Assembly: GCA_036898135.1 (NCBI GenBank)
Contig: CM072511.1
Location: 161,097,814 to 161,161,813, forward strand
Source of the DNA: Oncomelania hupensis
Taxonomy: Eukaryota > Mollusca > Gastropoda > Littorinimorpha > Pomatiopsidae
Direction: 5' to 3'
Length of the DNA: 64,000 bases
Every line of letters begins with the position of its first letter. Positions within the stretch are counted from its first letter, which is position 1. Position numbers and translations under genes: made by a program. Below, one piece after another: positions 9,196 to 19,897 of this stretch. Under the pieces are notes generated by a model. That model saw only the letters and a list, made by a program, of their open reading frames with translations, was not told where the DNA came from and did not search any database.

Positions 9196-10890
9196 CTACA
9201 AAACCGCACCTAACGGGCTATCCAATAATGATTTGAACAAATCGAATATTTGCAAGGAGTTAGAAAACATATTACTAATTTGTTGGTATGGTAATTTTAA
9301 AACCGGGATATATTGTTTTAGTTTGTTACAAGTCAATATATGTAAGTGAGAAATTTCACTATTACAAATGCATTTTACACTTTTGACGTATTTAGTTCTA
9401 AAAGCATTTACCTTCCATCGATACATTAAAGAAATTATTTTCCTAAAATTAAATGGATTGTTAAGTTTCCGTTGGCAGTAATCCATCATTTTCTTTATAT
9501 CAAAATCTAAATATCCCAACAAGTTGTTTTCCTGGGTGTTTTGCTTTTGACGCTGACTTTTTTCTAAAAGAGAATAATATTCATCAAGAGCGAGCGGGAT
9601 GTTGAAGTGTGTTGACTGTTCAGATTGACAAGCACCTGACTTCGCAGCCGCGTCAACTTTTTCATTATAAAATAGGCCTACATGTGAAGGCATCCAAAGA
9701 AAAGTAACTCTGGATCCTCTGAGATGTAAAACGTGTATTAGTTGAGAAATTTCTGCTACAAGATCTGACCTTATTTTGAGTTGTATAGACTTTAAAGCTA
9801 GTAACACTGCCTTTGAGTCTACACAAAAGAGTATTTGATAAATATCATGTCGAAAATCTACTAAGTAATTAAGAGCCATCATTATTGCAAGCAACTCTGC
9901 AGTAAATATAGACTTACTTTTACCAATATAAAATGACTTTTTAACTTTTAAATCAGGTATTATAAATGCAGATCCACATGAGCTGTCTTCCAAAACAGAC
10001 CCATCTGTATAAATTTTTAGATGCAAAGGATATTTTTCCTCAATGTGCTGTCTTACTAATGCTGCTAATACATGGCTATCATAAGACTTCTTATTGTCTG
10101 AATACTCTGTATCAAACTGTGCTCTCTGTAACTCCCAAGGTGGGGTTGGTAATATATTTTCTCGTTTAGCAATCAATTGATTGTTATTAATTGTTGCATC
10201 TGTAAGTACTTTATATGTGAATGTACTTATTGTAGTATTTGATTGTATATTTCTCGCCCTTTTTGGAAAGTCTATATCTGACCGAATTTTAATTTCTTCA
10301 TCTACATTATTATTAGTTACTGACGACCTTAAAATATACTTCGCGCATGCCAACTTTCTGTATTCATCTAGTGACAACATTCCAGCTGCTTTGTAAGTTT
10401 TGTCGCAAGATGCATGTACTGGTAATCCAAGAGCCAGCTTAAATGCTTTACAATCAACGCTTTGTAATTTTCTTAGTAAATATGTTGGTGCATTGAAGAA
10501 AGCCTCTTGTGCATAAGTGAGCTTTGATCGCACGAGCGCAGTCGAAATATGTAATAACGTAGCTACATCTTGACTCCAGTATTTTTTACTTATTATTTTA
10601 AGGAAATTAAGACTTTTTCTTGCTTTTGTCAGAATGTATTCTATATGTTGATTCCATGTTAATTTAGAAGTAAAATATACACCTAAGAATTTTATTTGCT
10701 CTGTATAATGTAATACTGCATTTTGTATATAAAATGTAGGAAGATTTACTGGATTAGCCCCATTATTAAATAACATCATACGTGTTTTTTCGATTGACAA
10801 ACTTAAACTATTATTATTCATATAAGAAACTATTTTGTTCAAATCCTCCTGATATAATTTTTGAATATAATTAATATTTCTTTTAGTATT
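9196..10890 (-). CDS. LINE ORF2 3' part: RT tail and RNase H
   Basis: The frame runs 10944-9196 (582 codons), but the first 18 or so residues are antisense to the LINE's own 5' UTR. True coding starts near 10890 with NTKRNINYIQKLYQ, immediately after the RT YADD region. The RT thumb (FLGVYFTSKLTWNQHI) follows. RNase H is recognised by YTDGS (first Asp), TAELLAIMMAL (Glu), CVDSKAVLLAL (Asp) and LWMPSHVG (His). A Cys/His cluster (CICNSEISHLHILTC) near the C-terminus resembles the zinc-binding tail of many LINE ORF2 proteins. It is uninterrupted. It belongs with the plus-strand pieces at 12463-12854 and 25311-27036. Confidence 0.88.
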   Translation of the reverse strand, partial: NTKRNINYIQKLYQEDLNKIVSYMNNNSLSLSIEKTRMMLFNNGANPVNLPTFYIQNAVLHYTEQIKFLGVYFTSKLTWNQHIEYILTKARKSLNFLKIISKKYWSQDVATLLHISTALVRSKLTYAQEAFFNAPTYLLRKLQSVDCKAFKLALGLPVHASCDKTYKAAGMLSLDEYRKLACAKYILRSSVTNNNVDEEIKIRSDIDFPKRARNIQSNTTISTFTYKVLTDATINNNQLIAKRENILPTPPWELQRAQFDTEYSDNKKSYDSHVLAALVRQHIEEKYPLHLKIYTDGSVLEDSSCGSAFIIPDLKVKKSFYIGKSKSIFTAELLAIMMALNYLVDFRHDIYQILFCVDSKAVLLALKSIQLKIRSDLVAEISQLIHVLHLRGSRVTFLWMPSHVGLFYNEKVDAAAKSGACQSEQSTHFNIPLALDEYYSLLEKSQRQKQNTQENNLLGYLDFDIKKMMDYCQRKLNNPFNFRKIISLMYRWKVNAFRTKYVKSVKCICNSEISHLHILTCNKLKQYIPVLKLPYQQISNMFSNSLQIFDLFKSLLDSPLGAVL

Positions 10891-10931
10891 CCTACGCCAA
10901 CATGGACGTTCTGTAAAGGCATATTTCAACG

Positions 10932-12254
10932 ATGCCAAGAACAAAAACCATGAATAGAATGACCAGGAGTATGAAGAACCTCCTCAAGAGAAAGAACAAC
11001 GCAGAAGAAATTGTTACCAAGAAAAATCAACACCTGGACAAGGATGAAGTGGTTGCAGCCGAAATATCGGCACATTCAAGTGAACACAAAACGGAATCGG
11101 ATTTTGAGGAAAGGGAGGACCTTGGCAACGAAAGAGGTCCTCCGATCGTAGAACACAGTTGCTGCAAGGAGGCCCTAGAGGAGATTCGACAGCTGAAAGA
11201 TCTAGTGCTGCGACTCAGTGATAAGATCGATAGGCTTGAAAACTGTGGTCAGGTTGTAGATCAAAAACAACAAGATCTGGACACGCCCACTAGCAACAAC
11301 GGCAAAGCAGAAACAACAGACATGGAAGATCCATCTATCCGAAACGCTAGTGGAGAGTCCAAAAGCCGCGATTGTGTACCACCAGCAGTTTCCCAGTCCG
11401 TTAAAAAAGTCGTGGTCCCGACCGCCATTTACAAAACATACGCGGATTGTGTACAGAAGAAGAAAAATAAAAATGATCCAGCAAATGATGTCAACAAAAA
11501 TAAAAGTGACGTCAAGCAAGCCGGAAGTGACGATAAATACCCTTTGCCAAGTAAGTCTTCTGGTATCTATAAAGACACTTCACCTCGTGTTTTGATTCTG
11601 CACGATTCGACCCTGAACAAAGTGGACAGTACGAGACTAGGTCTTTCATATGGATTTCAAGCTGCAGTCAGAAAGGTATTTAAGATCGAGGACTGTGAAG
11701 ATGTATTAAAAAATGCATTGGCAGAATTAAACCCGGAACCAGAATGCATCGTGACACATTTTGGCATCAATGACTTGAAAGTTAACGATGCAGTTCAATG
11801 TGGAAATAAAATGGCCAATTGCGTTAAAAAGATCAAGCAAACCCTGCCCAAAGCCAAGATCATCATCAGTCAGCCTACACCAGTTAGGAGGCAGAGACTG
11901 AATGCAGACAGGGGTGTTTTCAACGCCACAACTCGAGCTGCCCTAGTTGGAGAGCACAGGGTCTCCTTCGTGGAATACGTTATGTCGGCAAATCGTAACC
12001 TCATAAGCCCAGACGAAATCCATCCGACAAATAAAGGGGCCACTATCATTGCACGTAGTCTGGGGCGACATTTGTTCTTCTCGTTCTGGGAGAAACCGAA
12101 GAGGAGGAGACCCAAGCCAGTAAAACCTTTTATCCACCGTGGTCCTTACCGGAGTAGTGAACAGTATTCCCAATGGTCACCACTTGGTCGTTTTCAATTC
12201 CCCCAAGTTGTTTCACCACCATCAGTGCCAGCTTTTCCTTGGTTGTTCCAGTGA
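10932..12254 (+). CDS. LINE ORF1 with SGNH-hydrolase-like domain
   Basis: 440 residues, with an ATG about 40 bases after the inferred 5' end of the LINE. The N-terminal third is basic and charged, with a coiled coil (LEEIRQLKDLVLRLSDKIDR). The C-terminal half resembles an SGNH/GDSL-type hydrolase fold: a block I-like LILHDSTLNKVD, HFGINDLKV (GxND-like) and DEIHPTNKG (DxxH-like). Esterase-like ORF1 proteins are known from CR1-type LINEs. Here the domain accompanies an ORF2 with RNase H, as in I-group elements. The catalytic Ser position is altered (HDST rather than GDS), so activity is uncertain. The frame is intact. Confidence 0.8.
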   Translation: MPRTKTMNRMTRSMKNLLKRKNNAEEIVTKKNQHLDKDEVVAAEISAHSSEHKTESDFEEREDLGNERGPPIVEHSCCKEALEEIRQLKDLVLRLSDKIDRLENCGQVVDQKQQDLDTPTSNNGKAETTDMEDPSIRNASGESKSRDCVPPAVSQSVKKVVVPTAIYKTYADCVQKKKNKNDPANDVNKNKSDVKQAGSDDKYPLPSKSSGIYKDTSPRVLILHDSTLNKVDSTRLGLSYGFQAAVRKVFKIEDCEDVLKNALAELNPEPECIVTHFGINDLKVNDAVQCGNKMANCVKKIKQTLPKAKIIISQPTPVRRQRLNADRGVFNATTRAALVGEHRVSFVEYVMSANRNLISPDEIHPTNKGATIIARSLGRHLFFSFWEKPKRRRPKPVKPFIHRGPYRSSEQYSQWSPLGRFQFPQVVSPPSVPAFPWLFQ

Positions 12255-12332
12255 CTGTATTGTTCTTTTTTGTCAATTGTAAAAGGACAGGAATTAAGAT
12301 CTTTGTTTTTATGAGAAAGAAAGAGAAAGAGA

Positions 12333-12421
<89 letters not shown>

Positions 12422-12462
12422 CTAAGTAACAAAACTATAATCAGTAAAATAACTCCTTTTTG
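12255..12462. repeat. ORF1-ORF2 spacer with long GA microsatellite
   Basis: A GA microsatellite occupies about 12326-12417 between the two LINE ORFs. It is preceded by GAAA-rich sequence. No coding signal is seen apart from a low-complexity frame. Confidence 0.9.
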
Positions 12463-12854
12463 ATGAATCGAAAACAAGTAAAATGTATGCAATGGAATTG
12501 CAGATCTATAACAACAACATTATCATATTTAGAACATGAACTTATAATCAATGATTATGACATTCTCTTTTTACAATCTTTGAATGTAAAAAAGAGCAAT
12601 TTACCTAAAATACCGCATTTTTATTATCCACCAGTGATTGATCAAGGTCAAGGAGAAGGAAAAATAAACACTGCTATTTATATCCGATCTGGCCTACAGT
12701 ATTGCATTAGACCTTCTCCAGTACCACAAACATGTGAAAATATATTCTCATGTGCAGTGATTGTGAAACTTGATGATTTTATAACTTTGAATTGTGTTTC
12801 AGTATACATGCCAAGAGGCCCAGATGAAAATAACAGTGATTGGCTAAAACATGT
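12463..12854 (+). pseudogene. LINE ORF2 N-terminal part: AP endonuclease (split)
   Basis: The reading begins with MNRKQVKCMQWNCRSI, the WN motif typical of LINE apurinic endonucleases. It continues through AIYIRSGLQYCIR and LNCVSVYMPRGP. At WLKHV it is cut by the LTR insertion; the residues that follow derive from the LTR. CATGT at 12850-12854 is the LTR element's target duplication. The other half of the endonuclease continues at 25311 (CGDFNAHSSLWENDCN and GSDHLP), which confirms that this was one gene before the insertion. Confidence 0.9.
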
Positions 12855-13488
12855 TGTTACGTTGAAACGTGAACGAAAGTATGTCGGAAGCGCGCACGAT
12901 AGATCTAATCGTTTCGTTTTGCAAAGTATTCAATAATGGTGTTTATTTACCTTTGATTTGAGTTTGCATTGTTATCAGGAGAGGCTTTGTATAACGTTGA
13001 TAATTTGCGTTAGTCGATATTATTTGAGAATCTTCTGGATCTGCGTGTTTACTCTTGATAGAAATTTCCGGATGGACATCGAAGGTCGTGAATGTTCCCG
13101 GAAGTAGAGAAAATGTGAATGACGTAAGTCAGTGATGACGATCTTTAGTTCGATTGGTGGCAGTGCGTCATTTCTACCACGTACCAAATCGTTCCAGAAA
13201 AGAGAGAGGTTATTTAATCGTGAGCCGAGTCGCTGTTGAGAGAGTAAAGTTGTTGATAGTGATTTGGAAAGTTGCTGTGAAAGTTGTTGAGTTGAATTGA
13301 GAATTGTATGCAGTTGTTGATGTGTGCTGAATAAAAGTGGAAAACTTCATACGTCGACTTTGTGACTTGTATGCTGTTTGGACGGGCTGTGTGAATAAAC
13401 GAATCTGAGTTACACCCTATCAGGAATTCAAGCATCGGGGCTGAATCAGATACTGATAGAAAACACCAACATCAAACTGAGTGTAACA
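12855..13488 (+). repeat. LTR, first of three (634 bp)
   Basis: Starts TGTTACGTTGAAACG and ends GAGTGTAACA. The inverted end motifs are TGTTAC and GTAACA. A polyadenylation-like AATAAA lies in its 3' third (GAATAAAAG, near 13330). It is directly preceded by the target duplication CATGT. Confidence 0.95.
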
Positions 13489-13989
13489 TTTTGGGGGTCA
13501 AGCCGCGATTCACGCCATAGCCAAGGGTTCAACTGCTACAACAAGCGAGTCAACGTTACGAGAGGCAGTCATCGAGGGTAGCCGCCAACGAGTTGCGTCG
13601 AGAGGGGCCAACATACTGGGACTACATCACCGATAGGTTCGGGTTGACTGCAAGGGCGTGTAGTCGCCGAAGAGTTGCTTCGTGAGCGAACAACAGAGCG
13701 GGACTACGTGGCTGCCGCAGGACTACGTCGAGGGACAGTCTCGGAGCTACATCGCCAGTGTTACAGAGAGCGGCGAGCGGACGTCGCGTCTACTTCAGCA
13801 CAGGAGCGTGCACATCAACACCAGCGTGGTGCAGCGTCGCATACGACGAGGACAGCGGTGCCTGCGTCAGCGAAGGCGACTAGTGGCAAGCATCAGCGCT
13901 ACTGCAGAAAGCGTGCTGTTCTAGAACAGTCTAGAAAGGTACAGCACAGTCAAGAACTTTCCAGAAAAGAACTTTCCAGAAGCATCAAG
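13489..13989 (+). other. Leader with candidate primer binding site, copy 1
   Basis: Four bases into the leader is TGGGGGTCAAGCCGCGA, which begins with TGG and is the likely primer binding site. I leave the tRNA unassigned. The remaining roughly 480 bases are GC-richer and carry a frame that stays open upstream of the Gag ATG. I treat this as untranslated because the first good start is ATGGCTG at 13990. Confidence 0.65.
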
Positions 13990-16803
13990 ATGGCTGATTT
14001 CTGGCAGAAAGGGGTTGAACTAAATCTAAAAGGAAAACAGCTGACTGAGTACGTCAAGTCTCAAGAGAGAATATGGCGTGAAGAAAGAGAAATAGAATTA
14101 GAACAGAAGCGTCTAGAATTAGAAGAGCAGCGACGCCGAGAAGAAAAGGAAGAACAGCGTCGCCGAGAAGAAAAAGAAGAACAACGCAGGCGTGAAGAAA
14201 GAGAAGAGCGGCGTCAAGAAAGAGAAGCAGAAGAGCAGCGACGCCGAGAAGAAAGAGAGATGGAAGAAAGACGACTAGAAGCTGATCGTCAGTACCAGCT
14301 GGAGTTGGCGCGTATCCAAAACAATCAGCATGCGCCACAAGTCGTCAGCGACCACATGGCTCCAAAATTGCCAGCTTTCGTCGACGGGAAGGACCAGATC
14401 GACAGTTATTTGGCGAGATTTGAAAGGTTTGCCAAAAGCTCTAACTGGCAACCTCAAGACTGGGCGATTCGACTAAGTGCACTTCTGACGGGAGAAGCAC
14501 TCGACGTCTACACCAGATTGTCGGACGATGACGCTAAAGACTACGACGTCTTGAAAGAGGCCCTATTGCAGTGCTACAACTTTACAGAGAAGGGCTACCG
14601 TAAACGCTTCCGTGAATGCCGGCCTAAGTCAGGCGAGACGCCAAAGCAGTTTGTGGAGCGCCTGTCGTCATATCTACACAAGTGGGTGGAGTTATCAGGC
14701 GAAACGAAGTCTTACGACAGTCTCCATGACCTGATCGTGAAGGAACAATTTCTCAATGCCTGTCACAAGGACCTAGCGACCCACTTAGAAGAACAAAAGC
14801 TGCAGACGCTTAAAGATGTGACGGAGGCTGCTGAAAGATATCTCATCGCTCATGGGAAAACCCTGGGGCCACCCAGCGCGACGAAACATTTTCAGAAGAC
14901 TGGAAACCATGTGAACCAGATCCAGGGAAGCCAGACGAGCCAGAGACAGACAGACTCCACGCCTCCTCCCAGGGAAGGGCATTCAAGGGGCTGTTTCACC
15001 TGCAACGCTACAGACCACAGAGCGGCTAACTGTCCTCAAAACAAAAGTAGCGGACAGCGGAGCAGTACGGACAATTCAGCGGCGGGCAACCGGCAGAGGC
15101 GGTTCTCCAATCAACGGCAAACCAGTAGATCTGACCATCAAGTGTGCGGCGGGAGCGTCATTCTTCCGAGTGAGACCGAGCGCACAGCTACCCCTGCGGA
15201 CGTGCAAGAGTGCATGACCGATGGCCAACTTCTCCTTGCCAACGGAAAATCCATCCCCGTCGTCGCCAGCGCAGCTGTGACCGTCCAGAACATGCCTGTT
15301 TCCAAGGGACGCGTTGGAAATCATGAAGTGACTGTTTTAAGAGACTCTGGCTGCAGTGGGGTCATCGTCAGAGAAGACCTAATCGCTAAAGAACAATTCA
15401 CTGGCGATTCTAAATGGACACTCATGGCCGACAGCAAATGTGTGAAAGCGCCAGTTGCAAAAATTCATGTCAACACCCCTTTCTACGTAGGCGAAGTCGA
15501 AGCGGTTTGCCTGAAGAAGCCGCTATACGATTTGATGATCGGGAATATCGACGGCGCGAGGCGACCCGACGACCCCGATTCAGAATGGAGTCCTGCCTCA
15601 ACCCAACATGTCGAAGTTGCGGAGGAGGATCCATTGCCATTTCCCGATGGAGACCTTTCAGAGCTGCTACGGGACAATGTGGCTACTCCGGCTCAGCCCT
15701 GCCGACCAGAGATCGTCGGTGCTGTTACTACCAGGGCCCAGGCCAAGAGAGACAAGACGTCTACGCCACTGAAGGTCGCCGACAACTCTAAAGCTGCCAT
15801 CGTAGACAGAGATAAGCTGATCCAGCTCCAGGAAGATGATAGTACTTTAAACAAGTACAGGAACCGCCAAGACCACGTGACCAAAGGCAGTGGTACGGTC
15901 TATTTTGAGGTGAAGGCCAAGATCCTGTATCGAATCTTCCAGCACCCGAGGGTCAACGGGGGGAAACCACTACGTCAAGTCTTGGTACCGTTACCCCTAA
16001 GGCGCCAGGTGATGGAAGTAGCGCATGACTCAATCATGGGAGGTCACCTAGGCATCAAGAAGACGTCAGACAGAATCCAGGCGGTGTTCTACTGGCCAGG
16101 ACTTCATGCGGACGTCAGCCGTTTCTGTCGATCATGTGACATTTGCCAGAAGACCATACCTCGAGGAAGGGTCCCTAAAGTGCCAATGCAGAGAATGCCT
16201 TTGATCGACCGACCTTTCAAGAGGGTGGCCTTAGACTTAATCGGCGAAATAAGACCTCCGAGTGAAGAAGGTCATCGATGGGTACTGACTTTAGTAGACT
16301 ATGCGACTCGATACCCAGAAGCAGTGCCACTGAAGAAGATTGACACTGAATCTGTAGCAGAGGCACTAGTGGACATGTTCAGTAGACTTGGAGTGCCTGA
16401 AGAAATTCTGACAGACCTCGGGACGCAGTTCGTCTCTGACTGCATGAAGGAGGTCAACAGACTGCTGAGCATCCGGCATTTGACTACGACACCCTACCAT
16501 CCGATGTGCAACGGGCTTGTCGAGAAGTTCAATGCTACGCTGAAGTCCACCCTGAAGAAACTGTGCAGCGAGCAGCCCAGACAATGGCATCGCTATATCA
16601 ACGCCTTACTTTTCGCCTACAGAGAAGTACCGCAGGAGTCCACCGGCTTTTCTCCGTTCGAGCTGCTGTACGGAAGAACCATCCGAGGGCCGATGCACAT
16701 CCTGAAAGAACTGTGGACGAAGGAAGTAGACACCCCAGAGGTGAAGAACAGCTACCAGTACGTGTTTGAGCTACGGAGAAGCTGGAGCAGACTCTCGAGA
16801 TAG
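13990..16803 (+). CDS. Gag-protease-integrase, broken by a 1-bp deletion (copy 1)
   Basis: The start is chosen at 13990 (ATG with A at -3 and G at +4); 937 codons run to a stop at 16803. The content is identical to the intact copy at 19898: coiled-coil Gag head, capsid region, zinc knuckle CFTCNATDHRAANC, protease DSG, and integrase with HHCC and D,D35E. Copy 2 reads CTACGGGAGAAG where this copy reads CTACGGAGAAG (about 16771-16780). The lost G shifts the frame, and a stop follows 9 codons later. Since RT lies downstream, this copy could not make the full polyprotein. A G-homopolymer indel may also be a sequencing error. Confidence 0.92.
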   Translation: MADFWQKGVELNLKGKQLTEYVKSQERIWREEREIELEQKRLELEEQRRREEKEEQRRREEKEEQRRREEREERRQEREAEEQRRREEREMEERRLEADRQYQLELARIQNNQHAPQVVSDHMAPKLPAFVDGKDQIDSYLARFERFAKSSNWQPQDWAIRLSALLTGEALDVYTRLSDDDAKDYDVLKEALLQCYNFTEKGYRKRFRECRPKSGETPKQFVERLSSYLHKWVELSGETKSYDSLHDLIVKEQFLNACHKDLATHLEEQKLQTLKDVTEAAERYLIAHGKTLGPPSATKHFQKTGNHVNQIQGSQTSQRQTDSTPPPREGHSRGCFTCNATDHRAANCPQNKSSGQRSSTDNSAAGNRQRRFSNQRQTSRSDHQVCGGSVILPSETERTATPADVQECMTDGQLLLANGKSIPVVASAAVTVQNMPVSKGRVGNHEVTVLRDSGCSGVIVREDLIAKEQFTGDSKWTLMADSKCVKAPVAKIHVNTPFYVGEVEAVCLKKPLYDLMIGNIDGARRPDDPDSEWSPASTQHVEVAEEDPLPFPDGDLSELLRDNVATPAQPCRPEIVGAVTTRAQAKRDKTSTPLKVADNSKAAIVDRDKLIQLQEDDSTLNKYRNRQDHVTKGSGTVYFEVKAKILYRIFQHPRVNGGKPLRQVLVPLPLRRQVMEVAHDSIMGGHLGIKKTSDRIQAVFYWPGLHADVSRFCRSCDICQKTIPRGRVPKVPMQRMPLIDRPFKRVALDLIGEIRPPSEEGHRWVLTLVDYATRYPEAVPLKKIDTESVAEALVDMFSRLGVPEEILTDLGTQFVSDCMKEVNRLLSIRHLTTTPYHPMCNGLVEKFNATLKSTLKKLCSEQPRQWHRYINALLFAYREVPQESTGFSPFELLYGRTIRGPMHILKELWTKEVDTPEVKNSYQYVFELRRSWSRLSR

Positions 16804-18554
16804 CCAGAGAAAACCTGAAGAAGTCCCAGGACTGTGGAAAGCACTACTATGATCGTAGGGCTGTGAACAGGAAGTTTAAACCTGGCAACAAAGTGCTGGT
16901 GCTGCTACCTACTGATCACAATAAGTTGCTGATGCAGTGGAAAGGCCCGTACGAAGTGGAGACCGTGGTGGGAATCAACGACTACAAGGTGAAGGTCGGC
17001 CAGCATTCCAAGATATACCACGCCAACCTCCTTAAGCTGTACGTGGAAAGGCCATCAGAGACTGTGCACGCAGCCACAGCAGCTGTGACCGACGACAGCT
17101 TTGACAGCGAAGAACTGTTGGAACTGGGAGACTTCCACAGCAAAGAAGGCATCGATGATGTTAAGCTAGGACCGAGCTTGACGGAAGGTCAAAAGTTGGA
17201 GCTCAAGGACCTTATGGGCGAGTTTCCCCACAACTTCAGCGATGTCCCTGGCTCTACAACTTTGGTCGAACACGAAGTCCACCTCACTTCGAATATCCCT
17301 GTTCGATCCAAGCCCTTCCCGATCCCTTTCAAGGCCCGTGAATCCTTGAAGAAAGACATCGATGAGATGCTGAAGATGGGCATCATCAAGGAGTCCAGTT
17401 CCCCCTACGCGTCCCCTGTCGTGGTCGTGAAGAAGAAGGACGGGAGCAACCGAGTATGCATCGACTACAGGAAAGTTAATAAGATCACCGTCTTCGACCC
17501 TGAGCCGATGCCTACCGCAGCAGACCTCTTCCGCCAATTATCGGGGAGTAGAATCTTCTCAAAGATTGACCTCAGCAAAGGTTATTGGCAAGTCCCCGTG
17601 CGTCAACAGGACATACCAAAGACTGCTTTTATAACCCCTGATGGGACGTACGAGTGCCTAAGGATGCCCTTTGGCATGGTCAACAGCGGAGCTACCCTGA
17701 AGAGAGGGATGAAGAAGATGCTCAAAGGGATGGACAATGTCGTGTGTTACTGGGACGACCTGCTAGTCCACACTCGCACCTGGGAAGAGCATCTGCAGAC
17801 CTTGAGGGAGCTGTTTCACCGTCTCACAGAAGCCAACCTGACCGTGAGACCCAGTAAGTGCATTCTGGGGACTGACAACGTAGACTTTATCGGCCATTCG
17901 CTGAAAGAAGGACAAAAGGGGCTTCTACTAGAAAACGTCACCAAGATTCTGAACGCTCCACGTCCCCAAACCAAGAAGCAGGTGCGATCTTTCCTGGGGT
18001 TGGCTGGATACTACAGGGAGTTTGTACCAAACTACTCCGCCATCACAGCACCCTTGTCGGACCTGGTGCGGAAAGGCTGTCCAAACCAAGTGCAGTGGGG
18101 ACCGTCTCAGGAGAGGGCATACCAGACTGTGCGCGACCTCCTTTCGAAGGATCCGGTGCTACGACTGCCTGACACTTCCAAAGAATTCGTCTTAAGAACA
18201 GACGCAGCGGACGAAGGCATCGGCGCCATACTGATGCAAGAACACGAAGGGAAACTATTTCCGGTCAGTTACGCCAGCAAGAAGCTGTCCAGGGCTGAGA
18301 AAAATTACTCGACCATGGAGAAAGAGTGCCTTGCCATCATATGGGGAATCCGGAAGTTCGAACTGTACCTTCAAGGAGTGAAGTTCGTGCTACAGACTGA
18401 TCACAAGCCGCTAACTTACTTGAACTCTGCCAAGTTTGTGAACAGTCGGATCATGAGATGGGCTATGTACTTGCAGAACTTTAACATGCGAGTAGAATCT
18501 ATCAAAGGATCGGACAATGTTGGTGCGGACTTCCTCAGCAGAGTGTGTGAGTAA
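16804..18554 (+). pseudogene. RT-RNase H part of copy 1, out of frame with Gag-Int
   Basis: After the frameshift the other phase is open to 18554. It holds the integrase C-terminal GPY region (MQWKGPYEVETV), RT with LRMPFGMVNSG and YWDD (CYWDDLLVH), and RNase H (LRTDAADEGIGAIL, KECLAIIWG, QTDHKPLTYL), ending ADFLSRVCE. The 563 residues from the ATG at 16863 match the C-terminus of the intact 1521-residue polyprotein. On its own this reading has no natural start. Confidence 0.9.
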
Positions 18555-18762
18555 AGAACATTGACTGTGTGGATGAACTGTGAACATTGACAATATCCAG
18601 ATAGACTTGAAGATGAAAACCATTGACTCTGTGTAGATAAGCTGAGCGCAATCACAGTATTCAGAAAGTCTTAAATTAGTTTCAATTGAGGATTTTGTTT
18701 GTGCATTACGTTTCAACGTTGTTGAAAGAAATTGGGTAAATTTCTTCTTGAGTGGGGGGTTA

Positions 18763-19396
18763 TGTTACGTTGAAACGTGAACGAAAGTATGTCGGAAGCG
18801 CGCACGATAGATCTAATCGTTTCGTTTTGCAAAGTATTCAATAATGGTGTTTATTTACCTTTGATTTGAGTTTGCATTGTTATCAGGAGAGGCTTTGTAT
18901 AACGTTGATAATTTGCGTTAGTCGATATTATTTGAGAATCTTCTGGATCTGCGTGTTTACTCTTGATAGAAATTTCCGGATGGACATCGAAGGTCGTGAA
19001 TGTTCCCGGAAGTAGAGAAAATGTGAATGACGTAAGTCAGTGATGACGATCTTTAGTTCGATTGGTGGCAGTGCGTCATTTCTACCACGTACCAAATCGT
19101 TCCAGAAAAGAGAGAGGTTATTTAATCGTGAGCCGAGTCGCTGTTGAGAGAGTAAAGTTGTTGATAGTGATTTGGAAAGTTGCTGTGAAAGTTGTTGAGT
19201 TGAATTGAGAATTGTATGCAGTTGTTGATGTGTGCTGAATAAAAGTGGAAAACTTCATACGTCGACTTTGTGACTTGTATGCTGTTTGGACGGGCTGTGT
19301 GAATAAACGAATCTGAGTTACACCCTATCAGGAATTCAAGCATCGGGGCTGAATCAGATACTGATAGAAAACACCAACATCAAACTGAGTGTAACA
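18763..19396 (+). repeat. LTR, shared middle copy (634 bp)
   Basis: Serves as the 3' LTR of copy 1 and the 5' LTR of copy 2. It is directly preceded by the purine-rich GAGTGGGGGGTTA polypurine tract. I noticed no difference from the outer LTRs by eye. Confidence 0.95.
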
Positions 19397-19897
19397 TTTT
19401 GGGGGTCAAGCCGCGATTCACGCCATAGCCAAGGGTTCAACTGCTACAACAAGCGAGTCAACGTTACGAGAGGCAGTCATCGAGGGTAGCCGCCAACGAG
19501 TTGCGTCGAGAGGGGCCAACATACTGGGACTACATCACCGATAGGTTCGGGTTGACTGCAAGGGCGTGTAGTCGCCGAAGAGTTGCTTCGTGAGCGAACA
19601 ACAGAGCGGGACTACGTGGCTGCCGCAGGACTACGTCGAGGGACAGTCTCGGAGCTACATCGCCAGTGTTACAGAGAGCGGCGAGCGGACGTCGCGTCTA
19701 CTTCAGCACAGGAGCGTGCACATCAACACCAGCGTGGTGCAGCGTCGCATACGACGAGGACAGCGGTGCCTGCGTCAGCGAAGGCGACTAGTGGCAAGCA
19801 TCAGCGCTACTGCAGAAAGCGTGCTGTTCTAGAACAGTCTAGAAAGGTACAGCACAGTCAAGAACTTTCCAGAAAAGAACTTTCCAGAAGCATCAAG

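Noticed and set aside
11202..11519. Minus-strand 105-codon hydrophobic frame
   Set aside because: Antisense shadow of LINE ORF1.
13675..13989. N-terminal extension of the LTR element's polyprotein
   Set aside because: The frame is open but begins at TTG and lies in the leader; the ATG at 13990 has a much better context.
14054..14338. Leu/Val-rich minus-strand frame as a membrane protein
   Set aside because: Antisense of the Glu/Arg-rich Gag coiled coil.
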